Positions 34,185 to 46,189 of a stretch of DNA of 64,000 nt are shown here, piece by piece. The stretch is taken from the NCBI GenBank assembly GCA_946800325.1, contig OX326959.1, forward strand, positions 41,344,908 to 41,408,907, given 5' to 3'. How positions within the stretch are numbered: position 1 is the stretch's first letter; each line of letters begins with the position of its first letter. Made by a program: the position numbers and the translations under genes. This DNA comes from Luzula sylvatica. Taxonomy: Eukaryota; Streptophyta; Magnoliopsida; Poales; Juncaceae. A model generated the notes under the pieces. The model did not search any database and was not told the DNA's origin. It worked only from the letters and a program-made list of their open reading frames with translations.

Positions 34185-34282
34185 CCGGCTGTTTTCTCCA
34201 ATCCCCTCCGTCAATTTTGAATTGCTGAATATTTTCGGTTCTCCAATCTCCATTAATTTTCTATTGACTTTCAATAGTTTTT

Positions 34283-34505
34283 GATTTTTCCAATATCCAT
34301 TAATATTGAATTGGCATTGCATAGTTTTTTTATTTTTCCAATATCAATTAATATTGAATTGGCATTGAATAGTTTTTTTATTTTTCCAATATCCATTAAT
34401 ATTGAATTGGCTTTGAATAGTTTTTTTATTTTTCCAATATCCGTTAATATTGAATTGGGAATAGTTTCAAATTTTTCCAATATCCATTAATATTGAATTG
34501 ACTTT
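34283..34505. repeat. Tandem repeat, 48-bp unit, about five copies
   Basis: The CCAATATC landmark recurs at 34290, 34338, 34386, 34434 and 34477 (the last step is 43 bp after a small deletion). A weaker unit precedes at 34243. Each unit contains the self-complementary CCATTAATATTGAATTGG-type stretch, so a reading frame stays open on both strands; these are not genes. Confidence 0.93.
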
Positions 34506-34509
34506 GAAC

Positions 34510-35575
34510 TTTAGCCCAGAAAGTTTTTCAGCTTCACTTTGTTCATGCATACAAAATTGAACTTTTATATTTCTAACATTAAATATTTTAGAATATTTTT
34601 GTTACGAACAGTGTTTATAATATATCAAAATGAACATATATAGGCTACACATTAAACTTTTTATTTCCTAATTTAGTGGTGATTGCAATGAATTTTTGTT
34701 GTGCACACATAAAGTTTTGTGTGATTGCATTGAATAAAAAAACATATGGTATGGTGTGTGATGAATTAAATTTTTGGGCTTGGAGTTACATAGAAAATAA
34801 ATTTCCTTAAGAGACAACCAACATGGCTAAATCGAGAACAATTTCAATTTTGTTTTATCAAATAACCGTTATACCCTTGTTAATGATGAATTGATGATTG
34901 ATATTTCTTACATTTATCTATTAGTTTATCATTTTTTATAAATCATGCAAATAAAATCTTTCATATATAAAAAAAAAAAATGTATTCTTAATTTTTTTCA
35001 TCATAAAAAAACAATTAAATTGTAACATGCGATATATATTTAAATATGAAAATCAATATATATTTGTTAGATTTGGTTTTTTCATAATATTAGGAAAAAT
35101 ATTTTTGCATTATTCAGGAAAGATATAAATAATAGTATATAAATATAATAAATATCAATCAACATAAATAGGGATATAGTAGTCATTCAATTAAAAAAAT
35201 TTAAATCGCTCTCAATTTAATCATGTTAGCTCTTGCAATAGCGTCACCCAAAACAAATTTGGCTATATTTTGTATACCTATACTGTCATCACTGGATCTC
35301 ATAAATTATATAGAAAAATAAAAAGGATAAAACCGGTCCACTACCTAATTATAATTACCATAAGGCCCAAAACAGTACCTACCAATTTATACAGCCCAAA
35401 CTTAACCAAACAAAAATTTAGACCAAGAACAAAATGCAGCCCATACCCAAGTCATTGTTCTAGTATTTTACAAAACATCATTTTAAAATAATAGAATAAA
35501 GAAAACATATATATCCCTTACAAAAAATTTAGGAATTTTTTACTCAGAGACGATTTTAAATCAGGAATTACATCT
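34510..35575. other. AT-rich intergenic sequence
   Basis: No gene or element boundary recognised. Confidence 0.45.
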
Positions 35576-35587
35576 TATAGACACAAT

Positions 35588-36165
35588 CATGGTTGTAAAA
35601 ATCGGTCTAGGCGGCCGCCTAGGCGCTAGACGCTGTCCAAACGTCCAGGTCTGCCCGATTAGTGTCTGTTTTGGTTGAATTCCGCCTAATCCCGTCTAAA
35701 TACCGAATAATTCCGTCTAGGCCCAGCCCACTTAAATTTATGTTTTTTTTCACTTCTATTTTTTAGGCCAACAACCCACTTTTTGTTAATGTTTAGTTTC
35801 TTTATCTTTGTGCATTTTTTTAGGCCCACAGTTAGCTCTAGGAGGATGGAAAATATTATGATATCAGTTATAATGTGTTGATATGTCAGTAACTTTATTA
35901 TGTGGTTTATTTGGATTTGTGTTAATGTTATGTTGTAGATTTCATGTTATGATTTGTTTAGATGTTGTCTAAAATAAAATTCATATAAATTATTTTTAGT
36001 ATAAAAATTTGTAGCACAAATTATAATATATAGAAATTAAAAAATATGACAAAAAATATGTAAAATTACAAATCCTTCTAGAACCGATTAATCCCCGATT
36101 AATCCCTCTAGGCACTAGACGGTGTCCATCCGCCCAACTAGCGCCTAACGATTTCTGTAACATTG
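35588..36165. mobile_element. hAT-type MITE (8-bp TSD)
   Basis: 578 bp, flanked by GACACAAT at 35580-35587 and 36166-36173 (perfect). The inverted ends are CATGGTTGTAAAAATCG and (reverse complement) CAATGTTACAGAAATCG, with GCCTAGGCGCTAG-type subterminal motifs. Noncoding. Confidence 0.88.
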
Positions 36166-36414
36166 GACACAATACAAAGAAACTTATCAAAATAACAATG
36201 TTGGCCTTTCAAAATATTATCTTTGCAATGGTGAAAATGGTGAATTTCCCACTCCAATTTGCACCATTATTTTTAACCAAATTTATATTACTTGGAAATA
36301 AATAAATTCTGTAAAATCATATTTATTTACATTTTAAAAAAGAAATAAAATATTTACAAATCTTATAAAAATGACAAGAATATTATAAATTATTTTTAAA
36401 CATGTTAATATATG

Positions 36415-36797
36415 AGAATACTAAAATATGATGTATAATATTTTTTTTTATAAGAAATCAATATTCACTTTTTTATATTACGGTCCTTGATTTATTTGTT
36501 ATACTAACATAATAAAAATATAATTCAGACTTGTAGGTAAATGTGATATTTTCTTCTATACAATTATTTCTTTGAAAAATATGTTTTTTAATTGTGAAAT
36601 ATAATATTATATTTTCATTTTTCAAATAAAAATCATATTTTTCAAAAAAATAATTGTAATGAAGAAAATATTACATTTACGTACAAGTCTGAATTATATC
36701 TTCATCATGTTAGTATAACAAATAAATCAAGGACCGTAATATAAAAAAATTATTGATTTCTTTTAAAAGAAAATATTATACATCATATTTTAGTATT
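36415..36797. mobile_element. Fold-back MITE inside the left arm
   Basis: The two halves are inverted: 'gagaatactaaaatatgatg' at the left and 'catcatattttagtattcta' at the right, then long matching AT-rich arms with 'tacggtccttgatttatttg'. The right arm of the host inverted repeat lacks it, so it was inserted later. Confidence 0.75.
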
Positions 36798-37380
36798 CTA
36801 ACCAAGTGTACAAAGTTAATTAACGAAATAACCAAGTTTTGGAAAAAAATCCAAATATGTCTTTTGCGGGGTATGAAAGTGCGCCTTTTGTAAAAAGGCG
36901 TAGTATGGAAGTGCGCCTTCCTTAATTTTATTCCCATTGGTTAATTCTGACGGTTAAGTATTAATTAAAAAAGACGGGGAATGAAAGTGAGCCTGGCGAG
37001 GTATGAAAGACCGCCTATTCCAAATATGTCGTTTTTTCCCTTTCACCGACGGGCAGACGCAATATTTGCTATCGCAAATAGCTCATTACCGAAGGCTGGA
37101 CACAATTGTTTAATCCGTTGGGTCATTTCTGACCTATACCTACTGGCCGTCGGTAATAGTCTCACAATCAGCTACGGGCCGTAGCAAATCAGTCCATTAA
37201 TACGGATGGGCGGTAGCTGATAATCATATATGTTGTACTGTTTTTATATTTTTCGTTATATTTCGTTTGATTTATATTATTATTATTTAATTAAAATTAT
37301 TGATTGATAATATGTTATGTTAAATATAATTATGTTGGATATAATTTTGTTCATATATTTGTCATTTTGATTAAATGGAC

Positions 37381-37943
37381 CAATCGAAGATCTCAGTTGA
37401 GATCTCTCTACTCGTATCCACCTCGAGTTGTTGCTTTCCGGTTACGTGTAAATTCTCCTAGAATACTTACACGTAATCTTGCTTGAATCTAGAACTTGAA
37501 GAAAAACTTTCTCCAATTCTTTTTCTCTCTCTAATGGCTAACTTGGTGAAGAAGATGAATAATCCAACCGTTTCCATTCCACCAGATCTGAGATTATATA
37601 CCATTAATCTCAGATCAAGCCATTAATTACGACAATCAATTCAGGAAAAACTGAAACAAACAATTCGGAACATAGTTCGTTCGAACTTACTTTTGGGTTC
37701 GTTCGAACTTACTTTTGGGTTCGTTCGAACGAACCAGTCACTGTTAATATGTTATATTAATTCGTTCGAACTGAATCACTATTCAGTAGAACTAACTATA
37801 GTGCATTCGAACACACTATGTAGTTCGTTCGAACGAACCCTTTCCTGGTTCAAGAAATTCTCACAATCTCATTGTGAGTTCAATTCTTTGATCATCCTTA
37901 TTTTGTACTTTCTTCTAGTTGATCCAAAACTGTATTTGCTTCA
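37381..37943 (-). mobile_element. Partial LTR (family 1), antisense
   Basis: The reverse strand reads from the LTR start (TGAAGCAAATACAG, at 37943) for about 560 bp, through TTCGAA palindromes, to the 'gagatctcaactgagatc' block, and stops. The missing 3' third and the flanks do not fit a normal LTR integration: about 27 bp of host sequence ('catttTgattaaatggacc' type) is present on both sides. Confidence 0.8.
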
Positions 37944-38383
37944 GTATTTATCATTTTGATTAAATGGACCAATTGAATTAATTTGTAATGATAAAAATTA
38001 TATAATTTTGTCATTTTGATTAAATGAGTTCGTTTCGATTCGATTCGATTCGATTTCTTCGATATCCATGTCGGTGTAGTTTGGCCAACAAGTAAATTAG
38101 TAGTATTACCGAATGTGGCCGTGTGTTCACGTACTAAGAAATATGCCATGTTCGATTCGATTTCTTCGATATCCTCGAACGAATTGGCTGGGGGGTTTCC
38201 GAATGTCCCGCCGTTATCCATGTCGGCGTAGTTCGTGTAATCGAAATTAGGATGCAATACTTGATCCTCCTCGTCGGATTCGTTTTGTAAATTGTTTTTT
38301 ACCCTTGCTTCTTCGAACTCTTCGTCGGGTTCGTTATGTTGTACTCGAGGTGGTCTCTCCTCCATTTGTATGTACAATTTCAC
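37898..38383 (-). CDS. Acidic hypothetical protein in the loop of the inverted repeat
   Basis: 161 codons; the last 15 or so run into the LTR piece and are not original. The N-terminal 60 residues are very acidic (EEFEEARVKNN, ESDEEDQ), followed by TNYADMDNGGTFGNPPANSF and FLVREHTATFGNTTNLL. I do not recognise a domain. Its place between the arms suggests a gene or gene piece carried by the transposon, perhaps the end of a larger transposase-linked protein. There is no splice or promoter evidence. Confidence 0.35.
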   Translation of the reverse strand: MKLYIQMEERPPRVQHNEPDEEFEEARVKNNLQNESDEEDQVLHPNFDYTNYADMDNGGTFGNPPANSFEDIEEIESNMAYFLVREHTATFGNTTNLLVGQTTPTWISKKSNRIESKRTHLIKMTKLYNFYHYKLIQLVHLIKMINTEANTVLDQLEESTK

Positions 38384-38789
38384 GATAGGCCTGGGACAAC
38401 TGTCGGATTTTATGAACTGTACGAACCTAACGAACTCATTTAATCAAAATGACAAAATTATATAATTTTTATCATTACAAATTAATTCAATTGGTCCATT
38501 TAATCAAAATGATAAATATATCAACAAAATTATATCCAACATAACTACATTTAACATAACATATTATCAATCAATAATTTTAATTAAATAATAATAATAT
38601 AAATCAAACGAAATATAACGAAAAATACAAAAACACTACAACATATATGATTATCAGCTACCGCCCGTCGGTATTAATTGACTGATTCGCTATGGTCCGT
38701 AGCTGATTGTGAGACTATTACCGACGGCCAGTAGGTGTAGGTCAGAAATGACCCAACGGGTTAAACAATTGTGTCCAGCAGTCGGTAAT

Positions 38790-39935
38790 TGAAGGAAATA
38801 CAGTTTCGGATCAACCGTAAAAGTGTACACGAGGATAAACGAACGTACGCGTTCGTGGGCATAAATAATGTGTATATTAGATGCACATATGTATATTGGA
38901 TATACATGGTTAAATTGATAAGAAACGGTTTTTATTAAGAAAACCAGAAAATTCAGTTTAAGCCGTTTTAGTAAAACTGGCATAACTTTCAGTAGGAAAC
39001 TCCGATTTGAATGGTTCAAATTGGTTAGATAGATAATGAGATTATCTAGAACTTTCATATATAAATATATTTTATTTGAGCGAAGTATCAGTGTCGTTTT
39101 AATGGAATACCGAAAGGGTGCGACTATTTGACATACAGTTAGTAAAACGTCCGTAACTTTCGCATCCGAACTCCAATTGGGTTGGAAAGATAATAAGATT
39201 ATCTAGAACTTTAGTGAATGTTCAAAGTCGGTTGAAACGATTTAATATTTTCGTTTCAACAGAATACTTAAAAGGTGTCTGTAGTTTTCTGTCTGAAAAG
39301 GTGTATATGAGATATACATACCTTTTGGCCCATCCTTATCCTATGTGATATAAATAGGATGTTTCTCTCTCTCTCTCTAACCAAATTCATTCAGTTCAAC
39401 CCCTATGGAATTAATGAGATTAATCCAGAAATTAGAGAGAATCTTTCTCAAGAGTGAAAGAGTGCGAAGAGAGAAAAACCGAGAAAAACAGTTTTTCCGG
39501 AGAAGAGAATCAATCGATCAAGCAAGTTCGCCGGTGCATCGTCTAGGCAGGTGCATCCGCGACCGACGAACTCCGACTCACGGTGGATACAAGTAGAGGA
39601 GCGACACTTGTGGCTCTTCGATTGTGATCAACTCGAGGGAAAGAAAGAACGGTCAAAGACGGTGGAAGCGCTTGGACGTGGGACGCACGAAGGCAACCGG
39701 AGGCGCGTCAAGACGGTGGGAGACGTGTGGTATGGGACGCACGTGCTAGTCACCAACGTGACCGGAGAAAGAAGGAAGAACGATCAACCCGTCGTGCGTG
39801 ATCAATTTCACGCTGGTAATCGTCTATCCTACTTTGCATCGTACCCTCGAAGTCATGGCGTGATCTTGGATTTTGGGAACCGGGCCGGGCCTTCATATCC
39901 GCTGCGCGGGCCCAGGGACGGGTGAATTCTCAACA
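38790..39935 (+). repeat. 5' LTR of element C (family 2)
   Basis: 1146 bp from TGAAGGAAAT to TCTCAACA. It has the TATA motif GATATAAATAGG (about 39348-39359) followed by a CT-rich start region, then 'gttcgccggtgcatcgtctagg' and a GC-rich end. Reading frames at 39405-39925 are shared by all copies of this LTR and are not genes. Confidence 0.93.
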
Positions 39936-39936
39936 G

Positions 39937-39948
39937 TGGTATCAGAGC
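39937..39948 (+). other. Primer-binding site of element C
   Basis: TGGTATCAGAGC, one base after the LTR end, complementary to initiator tRNA-Met; identical to element A's site. Confidence 0.93.
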
Positions 39949-41070
39949 GATCGCCATCGATTCGAGGGTCGAATCATAGTCGTATATTCGATATACGCAC
40001 GGGTTATCAAAGTTCGTACCCGTTTGCATGATGTTACATATTTAGAACATCAATTTCGTTAAAATCACAAGTGGAATTCATTAGAGATCGATCAAAAGTT
40101 GATGGAGAGTATCTAGGAATGATCGTGAAAAAGTTTCATGATTTATCGTTTTGGAAACGAGCGAACACGGAAGAAACGGCGAAATCTGCAGAAAATCCGA
40201 GTTTCTGCCGCCCCGGGGGCAGTTTTTGGTGCCCCGGACGCGTCCCGGGCGAGGTTTTCTCGCGCCCCACGGGCCTCGGATGGGGCAGGGACCCTCCTCT
40301 CGATGCTGATTTTGTTTTCGCGATAACTTTGGCTACGAAACTCGAAATTTTGAGTTCTTTATATCGATATGATCGGCATCAATCATACTAGCATATAAAC
40401 AAGTAATTATTTATAATAATTAGTCTTCCTAATTAGTACATATGCATTTATGAAAATCTTGTGATAGTGATATAATATGATTATGTCACGAATTAATGAA
40501 ACATGAAAGTCATGATCCCTCATAATATTTAAGTCATGGAAATGTCTTCCATGTCAACAACCATCGAAATTGGTATCACAATATATGTGTTGTTAGGCCT
40601 TCGTCATGCACACATGTTGTTGGTATCAATGGGTGGCAAGCGTTAAATGGGGACTCACGTGTTGTTAGGCCTTCGTCATGCACGTGAGTAGTCCACTTGA
40701 CGATACGTTTGATATGGTTATGACTTAACCGTCCAAGCCAATCCGATTGGAGTTCGGGGCATAGTTAGAATGCACACACAGAAATGGGATTGTATATGAT
40801 ACGATCCATCACCGAAATTCTATAAAGGTTCGAGAGTCGCATATGATGCGATTGGATTATATCCTACCTAAATAAGCGAGATCCCACTCGATAGGTCTTC
40901 GTCACTTGTGGGAGGATTGCGAAATATGGATCTCGGGTGTTATGGACTTAGAGTCCCGTATCGGTATGAGGGTTATCGATTCGATAAAATAATACTATTC
41001 ATATAATCATCATATAAGCATATAGATTAAGTACGCACGGTTAGGAGTTTAATCTTTATCATCCGTTTAG
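39949..41070 (+). other. Leader of element C with GC-rich palindromes
   Basis: At 40195-40285 a GC-rich patch holds CCCCGGGGGCAG, CCCCGGACGCGTCCCGGGC and GCGCCCCACGGGCC, self-complementary words at the same relative place as the TTCGAA array of element A. Further on (40585-40910) come repeats of 'ttaggccttcgtcatgcac', the counterpart of A's 'caggccaaagtcgggc'. No coding sequence. Confidence 0.7.
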
Positions 41071-41074
41071 AATT

Positions 41075-44000
41075 ATGTTTTCAAGCAACACCAAATATAT
41101 CGATGAGATCGATATGATATATGGCTTTTGGGCCGGAATTACCATGATTAACCCTGATAGTTAAAGAATAGTTCTTAGACTTAAAGGAACGTGTTGGACA
41201 CGGAAATGGTAGATTCGGGGCTCGAGGCTTTGGCTTTAGAGAAAGCCGGGTTCGATAAACTTTAAGAAGAAATCGAACGAGATTACGTGCCTTGTGGTGG
41301 CATGTATAGACGCAAATTTCTCAAAATTGTTTTGAGAATTCGGGTGTATACGAAAGTAAAACACAACGCTAATGAAATAGTTTCATGATGTAGAGCGCGT
41401 TGAATGGTTCAATGCGGTTCAAAGAGTAGGTTAATTTTGAGACGCCTTATGGGTCTTTAATTAACACTCGTGTGTTGACGGTACGAGATTTGATCTTCGT
41501 GACCGAATATAATATGCATTCGATAGATAAGTCGATCCCGGAATTGCATGAAATGCGATGTAAGTTTGAATTGGAGATGCTCGGAGCATCCGAGGAATCC
41601 AATGCATATAGATGCGTGGATATCCTTGTAATTCAAGGGCGGGATCGGAAGAAATAAATGTCTAAGGGTATTTTGGGAAAAATATTTTTCCAAACAGAAA
41701 GTTCGGGCAAGGAGTTGTCCAAAATAATGACTCAAAGAACGGTGAAATCCGAGGAGGATTAAACCTAGAAGTTGATTGTTTCTTTTGGCGTTGCCGTCAT
41801 GGCCATATAAACGAGATACTCGTATCTAGATTCCATATGATGGATTGCTAGAATCAATCGAATTAGATTCAATTGGTTAAATGCGATACTTATTTATTAG
41901 GCAAGAACGACAAAGTGCATCATTCTCCAAAGGTTGGAGAAAGATCCAACGAATTATTGGAAATTACATTTAGATGTAAATGTTCCGATAAGTTCCGAGG
42001 CAAGAGGAGGCGATCGGTATTTTATTACGTTTACGGACGGTTAAAAATAGATATGATAATATCTATTTAATGCGTGCCGAAACGGAGACTTTTGAAAGGT
42101 TCAAAGAGTTTCAAAAACAAAATACAATATCGACTTAGCAAGAAAATCAAAGCCCTTTGATAGGATCAAGGAGGCGAGTATTTGAGCTACGCACTTAGAT
42201 AGGATCGAAGAGGCGATATTTGAGTTACGAGTATTGATTATCATTCATGATTGTGGAATCGTTTCACGATTATATTCATTTCGGAACATTGAGATGTATT
42301 CGAAAAGAGGAAATGAACGCATGTTAGACATGGTTCGATAAATGATAAGTCAAACGGATCTCCCAAAAATATTTTGGGGATACGCCCTTGAGACAGTGGC
42401 ACTAATGAATGGTGCATATAAGATATGGACCATAAACCTTCTAATTGGTACAAAAGACGTCATATGAGATATGGATCGGAATGGTTCCGAAGTTGTCATT
42501 TGTAGAGATTTGAGGATGTGAGTATATTTCGAAATTTGTTTCGATTAATCTCAATCCCAATTCTGAAAATTGTTCGTTTATCATATATCCTTAAGGAAAC
42601 TAAAGGGTATTAGTTCTAACGTCCCAACGAAAATGAGATTTTCATGGCTCGAAGAGATGCCTTCTTGGAGGAGGACATAATGCGCACAAGTTTGGAACTT
42701 GATGCCATTTATCTCTACGTGGGCTAGTGGGAGTAGAATAAATCTCGATAGAGTTCGAGATCTGGAAAATGAATATTGTACCGATGAAAGTTGAGACGAC
42801 TTTATCAAGAGTTGATGAATACGAGTCGAACACAAAGGAATTTTTCATAGATCTAGTAGACTATATCATAAATACGGATTTATCGTGGCTAATGATGATA
42901 GATCGAAATCATATGATGATTCGATATCCTACAAGGATGCTATGAAAATGACGATTCCATATGGCAAGATGCCATGAAATCTGAGATTCGATCCACGTAG
43001 ATTATCAAGTTTAGAACTTGATTTCATTACTTTCAGGGTTAGACCCGTGAAATATCAATGAGTTTTCAAGATGAGAACCAACACGGATAGGAATACGCAT
43101 ATAACAAAGCGAGGCTTGCAGCGAAGAGTGTCAAGTAATTCATAGTTGGACTATGTAGAAACGTTTTCGCATGTTGCCAAGCTTTCACATTCTCAAAATT
43201 CTGCTTGTCATGGTCGCATATTATGACTATATGACGGGGCAAAATGGATGACAAAACCGAATTTCTTAGCAGAAATTTTATAAAAGGATGTGTACTTGAC
43301 ACAACCTTACGGTTTTGTCGATTCATAAGAATCGGGGAAAAGATATGCACGCTTTAACGATCCATATGATGGATTAGAGAAAGATTCTCGGAATTGGAAC
43401 ATTCGTTTTGACGAAGTTATAAACTGTTATAACATTGTCGGAACGAATGGAAACTTTGTGTATACATAGAGGTTAGTGGGAGCCGCGTTATATTTCTTGT
43501 AACGACAAATGATTTAGGCGAGACCGCTTATGAATTAAGCGTGAAGATCTATAGGATAGATCTAAGAAGTTTCTCGTTCTAGATTATAGCACGTATATCG
43601 ACATAATGTTGAAAATGGTTTTCAACATATAATTCCTTTGAGGAGTTACATCGAAATGTCGAATGGCAAAAATTTTCTACGGCTCGATGTGAGACATCAA
43701 GCAGGGCGAAAAGTAATAATATGATGCTTTACATTTGATGTGAAGATCTATTATATCTGGCATGACATGTATGTGGCTATACGTCGTACACATAAAGCGT
43801 CTAATTTACCGTCAATGAAATCCAAGAGAATCACACGAGTTTGAATGTAATGAGATTACATGAGACTAACTCTTGTGAATGTATAATGGTTATACATATA
43901 TATACATAATGGTTATGTATATTTAAACCCATCGGGATTTGTATTGATAACGGTGAAGTTTATCCTTGAATATTTTGCGAAAGAATTCAGGATTTTGTTT

Positions 44001-44530
44001 TATCTATAATGGTGTGGAGGACGTGTTGGTTATAAAGAGTTATAACAACAACAGTTTCCAAATATGGCACGTCCAAATATGTAGCACGACTTTCGATCAC
44101 AAAGTGTGCACATGATTTGCTTAAACGAAAACATGGTTATGTGGAAAGGTTCCACGTGACCAATAATTAATGATTCTATTTACGGAGGCGAGTATATTGT
44201 GGTTATGAATCACAAAAGGAAGCGGTATGGATCAAGGATACATGACCAAACTCGAGTAGTCACGAGTTATCGGATTTATGGTTGTGTATTGCGTGATACG
44301 CAATAGTACAAGCAAAAATGCCGAGGTCACAACCACTTCTAGCCAATACTCAGAAAATTTCATTGATCCATGAAATTTTGTGAAATGATGTGATCGTAGG
44401 TATTGGAAATGTTACAAACCTTAAGAAGATTAACACTAGCGGCAACGTGGGGAACCGTTTACAAAACCGCTCTCTCTAGTCGCGCGTGACTATCATGCGA
44501 TGACTATGGGTATGGAGATACCTAGAGGAG
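41075..44530 (+). pseudogene. Gag-pol remnant of element C
   Basis: Nucleotide traces of Gag ('tcaagcaacacc', 41081), pre-integrase ('gttgccgtcatggccatataaacgag', 41793), integrase ('gatcaaggaggcgagtatttgagc', about 42165), RT ('ttagacccgtgaaatatcaatgag', about 43040) and the pol end ('cctagaggaggaag', 44521) in copia order, all broken by stops, shifts and deletions. The 42165-42235 region holds a short tandem duplication ('ggatc(g)aagaggcgatatttgag'). It shares a roughly 35-bp insertion at about 42680-42715 with B that A lacks. Confidence 0.8.
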
Positions 44531-44667
44531 GAAGAAGAGAGTAGAGTGTAGTTATCTAATACGATAGTCCTCGCAGGTTATGGGTATGGAGATACTCATA
44601 GGTAAACGTTGTATCACCCAAATACTTAGTCCATATGAACGCATCCCTCTGAAATTGAGTGGGAGAC

Positions 44668-45836
44668 TGAAGGAAATACAGTTTCGGATCAACCGTAAAA
44701 GTGTACACAAGGATAAACGAACGTACGCATTCGTGGTCATAAATAATGTGTATATTAGATGCACATATGTATATTGGATATACATGGTTAAATTGATAAG
44801 AAACGGTTTTTATTAAGAAAACCAGAAAATTCAGTTTAAGCCGTTTTAGTAAAACTGGCATAACATTCAGTAGGAAACTCCGATTTGAATGGTTCAAATT
44901 TGGTTAGATGTATAATGAGATTATCTAGAACTTTAATATAGAAATATATTTCATTTGAGCGAAGTATCAGTGTCGTTTTAATGGAATACCGAAAGGGTGC
45001 GACTATTTGACATACAGTTAGTAAAACGTCCGTAACTTTCGCATCCGAACTCCAATTGGGCCAGATCCAATTGGGTTGGAAAGATAATAATATTATCTAG
45101 AACTTTAGTGATGTTAAAAGTCGGTTGAAACGATTTAATATTTTCGTTTCAACAGAATACTAAAAGGGTGTCTGCAGTTTTCTGTCTGAAAAGGTGTATA
45201 TGAGATATACATACATTTTGGCTTATCCTTATCCTATGTGATATAAATAGGATGTTTTTCTCTCTCTCTCTCTCTCTAACCAAATTCATTCAGTTCAACC
45301 CCTATGGAATTAATAAGATTAATCCAGAAATTAGAGAGAATCTTTCTCAAGAGTGAAAAAGTGCGAAGAGAGAAAAACCGAGAAAAACAGTTTTTTCGGA
45401 GAAGAGAATCAATCGATCAAGCAAGTTCGCCGGTGCATCGTCTAGGCAGGTGCATCCGCGACCGACGAACTCCGACTCACGGTGGATACAAGTAGAGGAG
45501 CGACACTTGTGGCTCTTCGTTTGTGATCAGAACTCGAGGGAGAGAAAGAACGGTCAAAGACGGTGTAAGCGCTTGGACGTGGGACGCACGAAGACAACCG
45601 GAGGCGTGTCAAGACGGTGGGAGACGTGTGGTATGGGACGCACGTGGTAGTCACCAACGTGACCGGAGAAAGAAGGAAGAACGATCAACCCGTCGTGCGT
45701 GATCAATTTCACGCTGGTAATCGTCTATCCTATTTTGCATCGTACCCTCGAAGTCATGACGTGATCTTGGATTTTGGGAACCGGACCGGGCCTTCATATC
45801 CGCTGCGCGGGCCCGGGGACGGGTGAATTCCCAACA
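44668..45836 (+). repeat. 3' LTR of element C (family 2)
   Basis: 1169 bp, TGAAGGAAAT to CCCAACA. It aligns with 38790-39935; an extra 'ggccagatccaattg' near 45060 and small indels explain the length difference. Same TATA motif at about 45238-45250. Confidence 0.93.
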
Positions 45837-46189
45837 CTATTTGCGATAGCAAATATTGCGTCTGCCCGTCGGTGAAAGGGAAAAAACGACATGTTTGGAA
45901 TAGGCGGGCTTTCATACCTCGCCAGGCTCACTTTCATTCCCCGCCTTTTTTAATTAATACTTAACCGTCAGAATTAACCAATGGGAATAAAATTAAGGAA
46001 GGCGCACTTCCATACTACGCCTTTTTACAAAAGACGCACTTTCATACCCCGCAAAAGACATATTTGAAATTTTTTCCAAAACTTGGTTATTTCGTTAATT
46101 AATTTTGTACACTTGGTTAGAGTTGAAAATTTTCCTATATTAATATGTTTGTTATTTTTATAAAATTTGTAAATATTTTAACTATTTAT

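Larger units (their letters stand above)
38790..45836 (+). mobile_element. Ty1/copia element C, nonautonomous (dead pol, similar LTRs)
   Basis: 7.0 kb: 5' LTR 38790-39935, primer site 39937-39948, leader, gag and pol remnants, polypurine tract GAGTGGGAGAC (44657-44667), 3' LTR 44668-45836. It lies in the right arm of the long inverted repeat: its two flanks join up to match the intact left arm at about 37060-37095. The target duplication is not exact. The LTRs are about 97% alike by eye, yet no coding frame of useful length survives inside. Confidence 0.9.
36330..46185. mobile_element. Long inverted-repeat element, split by later insertions
   Basis: The left arm (about 36330-38035) is the reverse complement of the right arm (about 38405-38789 plus 45837-46185). 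The left arm reads GCGGGGTATGAAAGTGCGCC, ..CAGACGCAATATTTGC.. and TTGGCCGTCGG-like CCGTCGGTAATAG; the right arm has the same in reverse. The left arm is interrupted by a MITE (36415-36797) and an LTR piece (37381-37943), the right arm by element C. The loop (about 38035-38405) carries one reading frame. Outer ends and flank duplication are not resolved. The class (Mutator-like or CACTA-like) is unsettled. Confidence 0.75.

Noticed and set aside
38784..39058. Reading frame 38690-39058 as a gene spanning the LTR start
   Set aside because: It crosses the junction between host inverted repeat and LTR; its 3' part is in all family-2 LTRs.
39405..39925. Frames shared between 39.4-39.9, 45.3-45.8 and 28.2-28.5 kb as a small gene family
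   Set aside because: They are the same LTR region in three copies; conservation is due to the repeat, with no conserved start or stop and frame changes between copies.
36330..46185. Calling the long inverted repeat a CACTA element from CACTACAAC (38633) and CCGTCGGTAA motifs
   Set aside because: CACTACAAC is internal, not at an end, and no CACTA-type 3-bp duplication or TNP2-like transposase was seen.
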